Below, piece after piece: positions 26,235 to 34,141 of a stretch of 44,975 nt of DNA. The stretch is from Oscillospiraceae bacterium (GTDB taxonomy: Bacteria > Bacillota > Clostridia > Oscillospirales > Oscillospiraceae). The first letter of the stretch is position 1. Each line of letters starts with the position of its first letter. The DNA lies in the NCBI GenBank assembly GCA_031281255.1, contig JAITFR010000206.1:1-44975 (forward strand), given 5' to 3'. The position numbers were made by a program, and so were the translations under genes. Under the pieces are notes generated by a model. The model did no database searches, was not told the origin of the DNA, and worked only from the letters and a program-made list of their open reading frames with translations.

Positions 26235-26578
26235 GTTTCCTAAATTAAGATATATCGCTTTTGGGATTTTGCAGGGTATTGTTAAAGTTTTTGTTTAAGA
26301 GTTTTACTATATTTTGCGGTTTTTTTGCTATATTAAATCAATCATATCACTATTATTAAAATTATTCAATTGTTATAAACTTTTTTTAGTTTGGCTGTGA
26401 CCCATGTGTGTGTTTAGTAAAATTATTACAAATATTTTACATAATAATGCAAAATACTAGTTGATTTTTACATAAACTTTTGATATATTGTATTAAGTTT
26501 CAATATTGGTAGTGTAAATACTGTGAAAATAAGATTTCTATCGCTACATATAACGATGAATCGAATAGGGATTTAATT
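26235..26578. other. AT-rich intergenic region upstream of the hybrid kinase
   Basis: 344 nt without a convincing gene. The frame of the truncated FGE gene stays open to about 26295, but with no start codon or ribosome binding site. A promoter for the kinase lies at 26461-26489. Nothing else is recognised. Confidence 0.5.
26461..26489 (+). promoter_or_regulatory. Candidate promoter of the 26579 kinase
   Basis: TTGATT (26461-26466), a 17-bp spacer and TATATT (26484-26489), about 90 nt before the start codon. Confidence 0.45.
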
Positions 26579-28453
26579 ATGAAAACTAATAATAATAAAG
26601 CAAAAAGCAAGTTCTCTTTTGTTTATGCGTTATTTTTTCTATCATCAACTGCAATGTTTATTGTAGCAGCAATATTTACTTTTTTAATCAGCGATATGGA
26701 AAGTAAAACAATTGCCAGTATTCAAAACCATTTACTCGTTGCTGCTCAACGTGCTTCTGTTTTCATTCCGGTTGAAGAGCTGGATTTATTCCATACCGTA
26801 GAAGATATGGAAAGACCCGAATGGGATGATGTGCGGGTAAGACTTCAAACATTTGCCGAAGAAAGTCATGTTCTCTACGTGTATTATTGGAGATACATTG
26901 GAGACGGTCTTATACAATATATAATAGATAATGATGATGACCCTGAATATATGGTGACTCCTGAATTAATTTTTGCGCTTGAAGACGACCCATTTACCGA
27001 AGACGCCGTACCTCGAATTATGGCGGGAGAAAGTTGGGTTGCAGATTTGGGTGTTTATACCGAGTCTTGGGATAGCCTTATTTCTGCTGTAGTGCCGGTG
27101 TTTAACGATGATGGTACAATTTATTGTGCAGCCGGAGTTGATTTAAGTGATGAAGTTCTTGTTAATATGCATAATAATATACGAATTGTAAGATATGCAT
27201 TGATAATTTCATTAGTTATTTCAGTTTTATCAGGCTTCTTTGGTATACGCTCCTATAACAAAAAAGCTATTCAAAGTGCTAACGCAAGTTTTTCCAAGAG
27301 TCATTTTCTATCGTCAATGAGCCATGAAATGCGTACACCTTTAAACGCTATAATCGGTATGACAACAATTGGTAAAAGAGCTGAAGACACCGATAGAAAA
27401 AATCGTGCTTTTGGCAAAATTGAAGATGCATCATCTCACCTTCTTGCTGTAATTAACAACATACTTGATATGGCAAAGATTGAAGCTGACAAACTGGAGC
27501 TCTCTCCTGTTGATTTTGATTTTGAGAAAATGCTGCAAAAGATAATTACAGTTGTTAGTTTCCGTTCGGTAGAAAAACAACAAAAATTAACTGTTAATAT
27601 TGACAGCTCTGTGCCGACTTATTTATATGGTGACGATCATCGTTTGTCACAAGTTATAACAAATCTCCTAACAAACGCAGTAAAGTTCACTCCGGAAGGT
27701 GGTGCGATAAGCTTCTCAGCTTCTTTAGTCGGAGAGGTAAACAACGACTGTGAATTACACATTGAAGTAGCTGACACCGGCATAGGAATAGCTCCGGAAC
27801 AGCAACATAAAGTATTTAATATGTTTGAACAAGCCGAAAGCGGAACAACCCGTAAGTATGGTGGTACAGGATTGGGGCTTGTTATCTCTAAGCAAATTGT
27901 TGAATTAATGGGTGGTAAAATCTGGATTGAGTCTGTTTTGGGTCAAGGTTCACGTTTTGTTTTTAATATTAAAATACGACAAAGTGAAAAGAATCACGAA
28001 ATCGCAAACGAACATCATGATACAACTACTCATACCGAAAACATCGGACATAAGAGTAATAAGTTTGCAGATTTTAACCTGTTGATTGTTGAGGATATAG
28101 AAATCAACAGAGAGATTCTGATAGCATTACTGGAAGATACCGGTTTAATAATTGATATTGCTACAAATGGTGAAGAAGCATTAAATATGATTAAAACATC
28201 TCCTGATAAATATGATATTATATTTATGGATGTACAAATGCCTGTAATGGATGGGCTTGAAGCAACTCGACGTATACGTGCCCTGCCGGATCGTGATCGT
28301 GGTAGATTACCCATTATAGCTATGACAGCAAATGTTTTTAGAGACGATATAGAGGATTGTTATAATGCAGGTATGGACGACCATTTAGGCAAACCTCTTG
28401 AAATTGAAAGAATATTTGAAGTTCTACATAATTATTTAGAAGCACGCTTTTAG
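26579..28453 (+). CDS. Membrane Cache-like hybrid histidine kinase with REC
   Basis: A 624-residue membrane kinase. Transmembrane helix 1 is about residues 13-38 and helix 2 about 205-223. Between them is an extracytoplasmic Cache-like sensor of about 160 residues (VLYVYYWRYIGDG, SAVVPVFNDDGTIYCAAGVDL). HisKA has SSMSHEMRTPLNAIIGM, HATPase_c has DTGIGI and GGTGLGLVISK, and a C-terminal REC has IFMDVQMPVMDG. There is no Hpt. The kinase and receiver are closest in this window to those of the 1730-3328 protein, so it probably feeds the same relay from beyond the accessory region. A weak AGGGAT precedes the ATG. Confidence 0.9.
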   Translation: MKTNNNKAKSKFSFVYALFFLSSTAMFIVAAIFTFLISDMESKTIASIQNHLLVAAQRASVFIPVEELDLFHTVEDMERPEWDDVRVRLQTFAEESHVLYVYYWRYIGDGLIQYIIDNDDDPEYMVTPELIFALEDDPFTEDAVPRIMAGESWVADLGVYTESWDSLISAVVPVFNDDGTIYCAAGVDLSDEVLVNMHNNIRIVRYALIISLVISVLSGFFGIRSYNKKAIQSANASFSKSHFLSSMSHEMRTPLNAIIGMTTIGKRAEDTDRKNRAFGKIEDASSHLLAVINNILDMAKIEADKLELSPVDFDFEKMLQKIITVVSFRSVEKQQKLTVNIDSSVPTYLYGDDHRLSQVITNLLTNAVKFTPEGGAISFSASLVGEVNNDCELHIEVADTGIGIAPEQQHKVFNMFEQAESGTTRKYGGTGLGLVISKQIVELMGGKIWIESVLGQGSRFVFNIKIRQSEKNHEIANEHHDTTTHTENIGHKSNKFADFNLLIVEDIEINREILIALLEDTGLIIDIATNGEEALNMIKTSPDKYDIIFMDVQMPVMDGLEATRRIRALPDRDRGRLPIIAMTANVFRDDIEDCYNAGMDDHLGKPLEIERIFEVLHNYLEARF

Positions 28454-28501
28454 GTGTATTAATTATTTCCAAGTTTTTACACAATATTTTGTATAATACT
28501 G

Positions 28502-28530
28502 TTGACATCAGCCACTATACATTGTAGTAT
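28502..28530 (+). promoter_or_regulatory. Promoter of uraA-upp with flanking inverted repeat
   Basis: TTGACA (28502-28507), a 17-bp spacer and TAGTAT (28525-28530). CATCAGC (28506-28512) and GCTGATG (28535-28541) are perfect inverted repeats that overlap the -35 box and follow the -10, so a dimeric regulator bound there would block the promoter. The leader from the predicted start is only about 30 nt, too short for a PyrR-type attenuator. Confidence 0.55.
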
Positions 28531-28567
28531 GTGAGCTGATGATTAATTATTTTAGGAGGGCGAATAT

Positions 28568-29929
28568 ATGGCAAACAAGTCAGGTAATTTCTTCTGGGAC
28601 AAAAACGATTTAAAAGACCCAAGTGTAGGGCCCGGAAAACTAACAGTGCTAGGTTTACAGCACACTTTCACCATGTTTGGTGCAACAATTTTAGTACCGA
28701 TTATCCTAAGTAGTGTTGGAATGAATATTTCTGTCGCACTACTTATGGCTGGTGTGTGTACATTGTTATTCCACCTTTTAACAAAAGGCGGAGTGCCGCT
28801 ATTTCTTGGTTCGTCATTTGCATTTATAGCACCTATCATTCTTGCTGCATCTTTACATGGCTTTGAGAATGCACTTGGTGGTATAGTTATTGCCGGATGT
28901 CTTTATGTGGTAATGGCAATAATAGTCTATTTCGTTGGTCCGCATAGAATCCTAAGTTGGTTCCCGCCTATTGTAACCGGTACGATTATTATGGTAATTG
29001 GACTTGTCCTTGCACCTGTGGCAATTGATATGGCAAGTACCGGTGGAACAGGCGAAATAACAGCCACAAATTGGCTACTGGCACTGATGAGCTTTTTAAT
29101 AGTTGTTATAGTCAGTGTTTTTATGAAGGGTTTCTTAAAAGTACTACCGGTTCTAATTAGCATTATCGTTAGCTACATAATCGCAGTTATATTAACAGTC
29201 ACCGGTTTAATACCCAACCTTGTCGATTTTGCTCCGGTAGCAGATGCCGCATGGTTTGGACTACCTGAGTTTACATTTGCAAAATTTGATATTGGTGCAA
29301 TTATGATTATTGCTCCTGTTGCAATATGCACAATGGTTGAGCATATTGGTGACATTATGGCAATCAACAGTATTTGTAACAAGGATTTTATCAAAAAACC
29401 CGGTTTGCACAGAACCCTCCTTGGAGATGGTCTAGCATCATGTTTATCTGCAATGTTTGGTGGCCCTGCAAATACCACATATTCAGAAAACACCGGTGTT
29501 CTTGCTCTCACACGCCAGTTTGATCCAAACATCATGCGTATTGCTGCTGTGTTTGCAATAGCTTTAGGTTTTATACCCAAGCTTGCAGCAGTTATTAGTA
29601 CAATTCCAACACCAATCATCGGTGGTATTTCTATCGTACTCTTTGGAATGATCGCATCTGTTGGAGCACGACTCCTTGTAGATAACAAAGTTAACTTCCA
29701 CAAATCACGAAATCTCATAATTGCAGCAGCAATTCTGGTTATCGGTATTGGTGATGCTTTAATACCAATCGTTATTGGTGATGTAGAGTTCAGTTTGTTT
29801 GGAATGGCACTTGCTGCAATAGTAGGTATTATCTTAAATAAACTCCTACCCGGTGCAGATGATTATAGAAAAAACATTGATGATGCACAAAAAGCAGCCG
29901 AAAATGCAGACATACCGGAGGAAGTATAA
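28568..29929 (+). CDS. uraA: Uracil permease (NCS2 family)
   Basis: A 453-residue membrane transporter of the nucleobase-cation symporter-2 family, expected to bring uracil in with protons. Features: GLQHTFTMFGATILVP at the N-terminus, LGSSFAFIAPI, a long run of hydrophobic helices (family norm 14), MVEHIGDIMAIN, and the substrate-site signature NTTYSENTGVLALTR. The next gene, upp, starts on the base after the stop codon, so the two are co-translated and the product enters salvage directly. This neighbour favours uracil over xanthine as substrate. AGGAGG lies 8-9 nt before ATG 28568. Confidence 0.93.
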   Translation: MANKSGNFFWDKNDLKDPSVGPGKLTVLGLQHTFTMFGATILVPIILSSVGMNISVALLMAGVCTLLFHLLTKGGVPLFLGSSFAFIAPIILAASLHGFENALGGIVIAGCLYVVMAIIVYFVGPHRILSWFPPIVTGTIIMVIGLVLAPVAIDMASTGGTGEITATNWLLALMSFLIVVIVSVFMKGFLKVLPVLISIIVSYIIAVILTVTGLIPNLVDFAPVADAAWFGLPEFTFAKFDIGAIMIIAPVAICTMVEHIGDIMAINSICNKDFIKKPGLHRTLLGDGLASCLSAMFGGPANTTYSENTGVLALTRQFDPNIMRIAAVFAIALGFIPKLAAVISTIPTPIIGGISIVLFGMIASVGARLLVDNKVNFHKSRNLIIAAAILVIGIGDALIPIVIGDVEFSLFGMALAAIVGIILNKLLPGADDYRKNIDDAQKAAENADIPEEV

Positions 29930-30556
29930 ATGCCAGTTACAGTATTAACGCACCCGCTTATACAACATAAGCTTACAATCCTTCGTGACATAGAGACTGG
30001 TGTAAAAGTTTTTCGTGAGGTTGTAGGTGAAATGGCAACACTTATGTGTTATGAAGCAATGCGTGAGCTTCCGTTAAAGGATGTAAAGGTTATGACACCT
30101 GTTGCAGAAGCAAATGTAAAAGCACTCGCCGGAAAAAAACTGGCACTCGTACCAATATTACGTGCAGGTCTCGGAATGGTTGATGGGATACTTACGCTTA
30201 TCCCATCAGCTAAGGTAGCACACATCGGTCTATATCGTGACCCTGAAACACTAGAAGCTGTGGAGTATTATTGTAAAATGCCACCCGACATAGCAGAAAG
30301 AGATTGTTTTATACTCGACCCAATGCTCGCTACAGGAAACACAGCAGTTGAGGCTGCACGTTTCTTAAAAGAAGCAGGAGCACGCTCAATTAAGCTTCTA
30401 ACCATTCTATCAGCACCACCCGGTATTGAAAAAATGGATAAAGCTCACCCCGATGTTGATATTATCACCTGTGCTATTGACGGACATCTAAACGACCACG
30501 GGTATATTGTCCCCGGTCTTGGTGACGCAGGTGACAGAATCTTCGGTACGAAGTAA
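29930..30556 (+). CDS. upp: Uracil phosphoribosyltransferase
   Basis: A 208-residue cytosolic enzyme, the usual family length. It converts uracil and PRPP to UMP and pyrophosphate. Motifs: [13 protein letters not shown] at the start, [14 protein letters not shown], the PRPP-binding loop [14 protein letters not shown], and the C-terminal uracil-binding [18 protein letters not shown]. The ATG directly follows the uraA stop, and the ribosome binding site GGAGGAAG lies inside the end of uraA. A G-rich heptamer array and a double-hairpin repeat begin 4 nt after the stop and probably form the 3' end of the mRNA. Confidence 0.97.
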   Translation: MPVTVLTHPLIQHKLTILRDIETGVKVFREVVGEMATLMCYEAMRELPLKDVKVMTPVAEANVKALAGKKLALVPILRAGLGMVDGILTLIPSAKVAHIGLYRDPETLEAVEYYCKMPPDIAERDCFILDPMLATGNTAVEAARFLKEAGARSIKLLTILSAPPGIEKMDKAHPDVDIITCAIDGHLNDHGYIVPGLGDAGDRIFGTK

Positions 30557-30560
30557 ATTA

Positions 30561-30583
30561 GGGAATAGGGAATAGGGAGTAGA
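30561..30583 (+). repeat. G-rich heptamer array (GGGAATA) after upp
   Basis: Three GGG tracts spaced by 4 nt directly after the upp stop codon, continuing into a degenerate run of (A/G)GAAAGTAGA units to about 30613. It is the same motif as at 32250-32295, 41037-41049 and 44545-44572. Confidence 0.75.
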
Positions 30584-30621
30584 AAGTAGAGAGTAGAGAT
30601 TAGAAAGTAGAGGACTCTCAT

Positions 30622-30721
30622 GCCCTCTTTAGCAAAGAGGGTGCCCTCCGCAGAGGGCGGGTGATTTGAATCTTGACGATTTGCGAGAATTTCGCTATAT
30701 GCCCTCTTCAGTAAAGCGGAT
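30622..30721 (+). repeat. Dispersed double-hairpin repeat, copy 2, plus partial second unit
   Basis: GCCCTCTTTAGCAAAGAGGG, then GCCCTCCGCAGAGGGC and GGGTGATTT, then the linker GAATCTTGACGATTTGCGAG, ending in a decayed second unit (GCCCTCTTCAGTAAAGCGGA). It lies downstream of upp on its sense strand and may terminate the uraA-upp mRNA. A strong U-tract is lacking. Confidence 0.8.
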
Positions 30722-30777
30722 AGAAACCACTAAAAAATACATATACCGAGCGAAAGCACACATAGGATAGAAAATAC

Positions 30778-32088
30778 TTACCTAATAGCGGCTTGTAGAA
30801 CTCTGTTAGCGATTGGAGCAGCAATGCTTGAACCGGTACCGGAGTTTTCTACAATTACTACAAAAGCCAGAGGATGACCCGGGTTTGTTATATAACCGAC
30901 ATACCATGCGTGCGGAAGCCTATCTCCACCTACTTGAGCAGTACCGGTCTTTGCATGAATCTGTAAACCGGGAAAGTTATCACTGTTTTGAATTTCTATC
31001 AAATCACCAAGATCACGAGCAAGTTCCGCACTCATTAGACGTGAGCTTCTATTAGATAAGAACGAAAACAAAGTTGACTTCTTTCGCAATTGAAGCTCAA
31101 CTGCATTACCATCATTTGCAATTGCACTCACAAAACGAAGCATAGTAGCAGGATTAACCAGATTATCGTACTGCCCTATTCCCGACCATGCAAGGTCTGC
31201 CGTATATGGCTCTGCTTTGTCAAAATTGCCAATCATTGTTTGAATACCACCAACTCTGGTTCTACCTGATAAATCATATCGGGCGGTATAATCTGAGAGA
31301 ATGTCTGCACCTAAGTCAAGAGCAAGCTCACAAAACACAATATTACACGAAACACGCATACCACGTACAATATCAATTTCACCGTGAACACTTGGACATG
31401 TTACAGTATCTTCACCAAGATGAATTGCTCCGGTACATACAAAAGTACGCCAAAACACATCTTCAAATGTTTCAATCGCAGCGGCAGCAGTTACTATTTT
31501 AAAAATTGAGCCGGGAGTATATGCCGCTTGAATTGCTCTGTTTAAGAATACCCCTTCTTCATCATCAAGTGTATCTATATGCGGAGGATGAATTGGGTCA
31601 AATGTAGGACTTGAGACCATACAGAGAACTTCACCTGTTTGGTAATTGCTGACAATCACAGTGCCTTTACGACCATCAAGAGCACGCATTGCTTCAACAT
31701 TAAGATTGGAATCTATGCTTAATGCTACAGTATTGCCGGTACCGGCTCTTGAATACAAACCGGTTAGAAAGTTGTACCCTGCCATATTTGGTGCGTAGAC
31801 TCTGAGTGCACCTGTTCCAATATTACCCTCTCTGTCGCCTACAGCATGAAGTGTTGCACGGCGTACATTTGCATCTTCTGCAAATGTACGTCTACCGTCT
31901 GTTACACCTGCAAGTACTACTCCGTTTCTATCGGTAATCATTCCTCTGCTTTGTACTGTGGGATTTAATCTTGATGTAGCCCATTCTCCACCAAAAATTA
32001 GAAAACGACCAATATAAAAGAGCATACCAAGTATTGCTATTGCAACCAGCACAAGTACAGATAATGCTCTTTTATTAATTCTATACAT
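30778..32088 (-). CDS. Class B penicillin-binding protein (transpeptidase) paired with the FHA-FtsW protein
   Basis: A 436-residue cell-wall transpeptidase with one N-terminal membrane anchor (about 7-30). RGMITDRNGVVLA marks the class B entry region. The active-site serine is in TPGSIFKIV (SxxK), followed by VSCN (SxN) and AKTGTAQVGG (KTG). It is shorter than typical PbpA/SpoVD proteins, with a reduced N-terminal module. ATG 32088 is preferred to the track start (TTG at 32118), which lies inside a repeat. It follows the SEDS polymerase gene by 185 nt, a gap filled by two double-hairpin copies. Together they should form a SEDS-bPBP pair that polymerises and cross-links peptidoglycan. Confidence 0.88.
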   Translation of the reverse strand: MYRINKRALSVLVLVAIAILGMLFYIGRFLIFGGEWATSRLNPTVQSRGMITDRNGVVLAGVTDGRRTFAEDANVRRATLHAVGDREGNIGTGALRVYAPNMAGYNFLTGLYSRAGTGNTVALSIDSNLNVEAMRALDGRKGTVIVSNYQTGEVLCMVSSPTFDPIHPPHIDTLDDEEGVFLNRAIQAAYTPGSIFKIVTAAAAIETFEDVFWRTFVCTGAIHLGEDTVTCPSVHGEIDIVRGMRVSCNIVFCELALDLGADILSDYTARYDLSGRTRVGGIQTMIGNFDKAEPYTADLAWSGIGQYDNLVNPATMLRFVSAIANDGNAVELQLRKKSTLFSFLSNRSSRLMSAELARDLGDLIEIQNSDNFPGLQIHAKTGTAQVGGDRLPHAWYVGYITNPGHPLAFVVIVENSGTGSSIAAPIANRVLQAAIR

Positions 32089-32116
32089 ATTGAACTTCTT
32101 TCTACTCTCTAGTAAC

Positions 32117-32242
32117 AAATCACCCGCCCTCTGCGGAGGGCACCCTATTTACTAAAGAGGGCATATAGCGAAACTCTCGCAAATCGTCAAGATTCAAATC
32201 ACCCGCCCTCTGCGGAGGGCACCCTCTTTGCTAAAGAGGGCT
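32117..32242 (-). repeat. Dispersed double-hairpin repeat, copies 3 and 4 in tandem
   Basis: Two units in tandem: ATCACCCGCCCTCTGCGGAG onward at 32119-32162, then the linker ATATAGCGAAACTCTCGCAA and TCGTCAAGATTCA, then a second full unit to 32242. They lie between the FHA-FtsW gene and the PBP gene, in the sense orientation of the former. The second hairpin of copy 3 has a mismatch (CCCTATTT against AAAGAGGG). Confidence 0.85.
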
Positions 32243-32249
32243 TGAGAGT

Positions 32250-32295
32250 CCCCTACTCCCTATTCCCTGTTCCCTATTCCCTATTCCCTATTCCC
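32250..32295 (-). repeat. G-rich heptamer array at the 3' end of the FHA-FtsW gene
   Basis: Seven GGG tracts with 4-nt spacers on the minus strand. The first units lie inside the coding region and encode the C-terminal KGIGNRE; the rest follow the stop codon. The pattern meets the usual G-quadruplex rule (four or more G3 tracts with short loops). Confidence 0.85.
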
Positions 32296-34130
32296 TTGTT
32301 CTCCAACACCGGGTCTACTCGAGTGTTGTCATCGTCATAACGTCTGTAGATTATTGCCCCACCACCCGAAAACTCCGGACGTTTAGGTATCTTTACTGCA
32401 AAGCTTGCTGCTGCCCGTGTATCAATAGCCTTAAAAAATGCTAACATCCCCCAGCATGATATAAGGCTTGTGCCACCTTTTGAAATAAACGGAAATGTTA
32501 CACCTGTAAACGGTAAGATATCCATAGAACCTAAAACATTTAACATCATTTGAAATACCAACACTGTTGCAGCAGCACAAGCAGCTATAACATAAAATGT
32601 ACTTCGTGCAAACTTTGCTGCTTGTACTGAATATATTGCAAGCACTAATATTGCAACTATAGCTGTTAAAGCAACAATTAATCCTAATTCTTCGCTTAGC
32701 ATAGCAAAAACTATGTCTGAATCCGCTGCAAACACTCGTGGAAATCCCCTTCCTCCTTTTAGCCAACCCTCACCTGCACCAACTCCAAACAAACCTCCGC
32801 TTGCAGCTGCTGACATTGCGCTTGCTTGCTGACGTCCACCGTTAAATGCTGTTTCCCAGGCATTTCCCCATGTGGCAAAGCGTTGTGCTATATGTGGCCG
32901 TGATGCTAAAGCAACAAGTCCTGCAAATCCTGCACCTGCTACGCTTAATATAACTGTCGCAACATCACCACTTCGCAAAAATGCAATAACTAAGAATGTC
33001 ACAAAGAAAATCATAGCAGTTCCAAAATCTGTCATACCTGCTAAAAGTCCCATGCAAATAGCCATTATCGCAACAAAACCAATAAGATTTCTACGTACAA
33101 ACATTCGTTCTAATGTTACAGCACCTGCAAAAATAATTGCTATTTTTACAAACTCACCCGGTTGAAACTGCATTCCTGCAATACTAATCCAACGTATTGC
33201 ACCTAAAGTTTCTTGTCCGAAAATTAAAGTTATCGCAAGTAACAAAGGCCCGATGAGCACAACTGGTCTACGTATCATTTTTGTCCTGTTTAAATCACGT
33301 AAAACCCAGCCAATACCGTAAAATAAAATTAATCCAAATACAATAAACATTATCTGTCGGGTAATTTCATTTGGTGAACCTGATGCAACAATTGACAGTC
33401 CTATTGTTGTGAGAAAAAAACCTATTGATTCAATTTCAAATGCAACTCTGTTCATAGCTCTTGTAGCAAAATAGCAAATCCACATCAATATTATCAAAAT
33501 CAAAAAGCAAAATACAAGAATCGTTGTAGAAGCTTCTTGTGATGCAATATTTAACTGGAAACACAGCAGTATTTGAAACAATGTAATATATACAAGTGTT
33601 AGAGCTTGTTTGAATATCTGCCCCGGTGGAGTGCGGCTTATGGCTTGTTCATATTCATCAGTCATATCCGCAGCCACAAAGGTCATTATTAAACCACCCA
33701 AATCAATTTTATCACCGCTTTTTACTAAAAAACCGTCTTTTCCTTCAACTTTTGTTCCGTTTACCAAAACTCCTGCTTTTGAAGCAACATCATATATATA
33801 CCAATCACCTTTATCATCACGATTTAGTGCCGCATGATTTTTCGATATTGTCGGGTACTCTAAAAAAGCATCAGAAGCACCTGACCTGCCTAAAGTGTTT
33901 TCCCAATAATTAAGATCAATTATATTCCCGTTTAGAAGATGCAGTTGTCCCCATATTTCACCCTCACCTTTTTCAGAAAGAAGTGATCTAATACAACGAA
34001 CAACAATAATTATTGCAAGAACAGGCAGTATAAAACGAATAACTAAAGTGACATACGACAGGATATCGCCGTCGAATCCTGCCGCTGTATCACTTGTATT
34101 GTTAAATAACTCTCTTATCCAATCAAACAT
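32274..34130 (-). CDS. FHA domain fused to FtsW/RodA/SpoVE-type peptidoglycan polymerase
   Basis: A 618-residue membrane protein. One N-terminal helix (about 24-48) is followed by a cytosolic FHA domain (about 60-150: LGRSGASDAF, SKNHAALN, LVNGTKVEG), which binds phosphothreonine. About ten more helices form the SEDS glycosyltransferase (about 170-600), with ASGGLFGVGAGEG, the conserved Asp in ADSDIVFAMLSEELG, and FPFISKGGTS. SEDS proteins polymerise lipid II glycan strands and work with a class B PBP, found next in the operon. The fused FHA suggests control by a Ser/Thr kinase, as in Actinobacterial clusters where FHA, RodA, PbpA and kinase genes are neighbours; none is in this window. The last residues (KGIGNRE) are encoded by a heptamer repeat. 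Confidence 0.92.
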   Translation of the reverse strand: MFDWIRELFNNTSDTAAGFDGDILSYVTLVIRFILPVLAIIIVVRCIRSLLSEKGEGEIWGQLHLLNGNIIDLNYWENTLGRSGASDAFLEYPTISKNHAALNRDDKGDWYIYDVASKAGVLVNGTKVEGKDGFLVKSGDKIDLGGLIMTFVAADMTDEYEQAISRTPPGQIFKQALTLVYITLFQILLCFQLNIASQEASTTILVFCFLILIILMWICYFATRAMNRVAFEIESIGFFLTTIGLSIVASGSPNEITRQIMFIVFGLILFYGIGWVLRDLNRTKMIRRPVVLIGPLLLAITLIFGQETLGAIRWISIAGMQFQPGEFVKIAIIFAGAVTLERMFVRRNLIGFVAIMAICMGLLAGMTDFGTAMIFFVTFLVIAFLRSGDVATVILSVAGAGFAGLVALASRPHIAQRFATWGNAWETAFNGGRQQASAMSAAASGGLFGVGAGEGWLKGGRGFPRVFAADSDIVFAMLSEELGLIVALTAIVAILVLAIYSVQAAKFARSTFYVIAACAAATVLVFQMMLNVLGSMDILPFTGVTFPFISKGGTSLISCWGMLAFFKAIDTRAAASFAVKIPKRPEFSGGGAIIYRRYDDDNTRVDPVLENKGIGNRE

Positions 34131-34141
34131 TGGAGTGTTCC

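Noticed and set aside
32250-32295. CRISPR array or clustered direct repeats
   Set aside because: The heptamers are contiguous with no unique spacers, and there are no cas genes. It is a simple tandem repeat.
32431-32766. Cys-rich minus-strand ORF
   Set aside because: It overlaps the SEDS domain in another frame; its cysteines come from reading membrane-helix codons out of frame.
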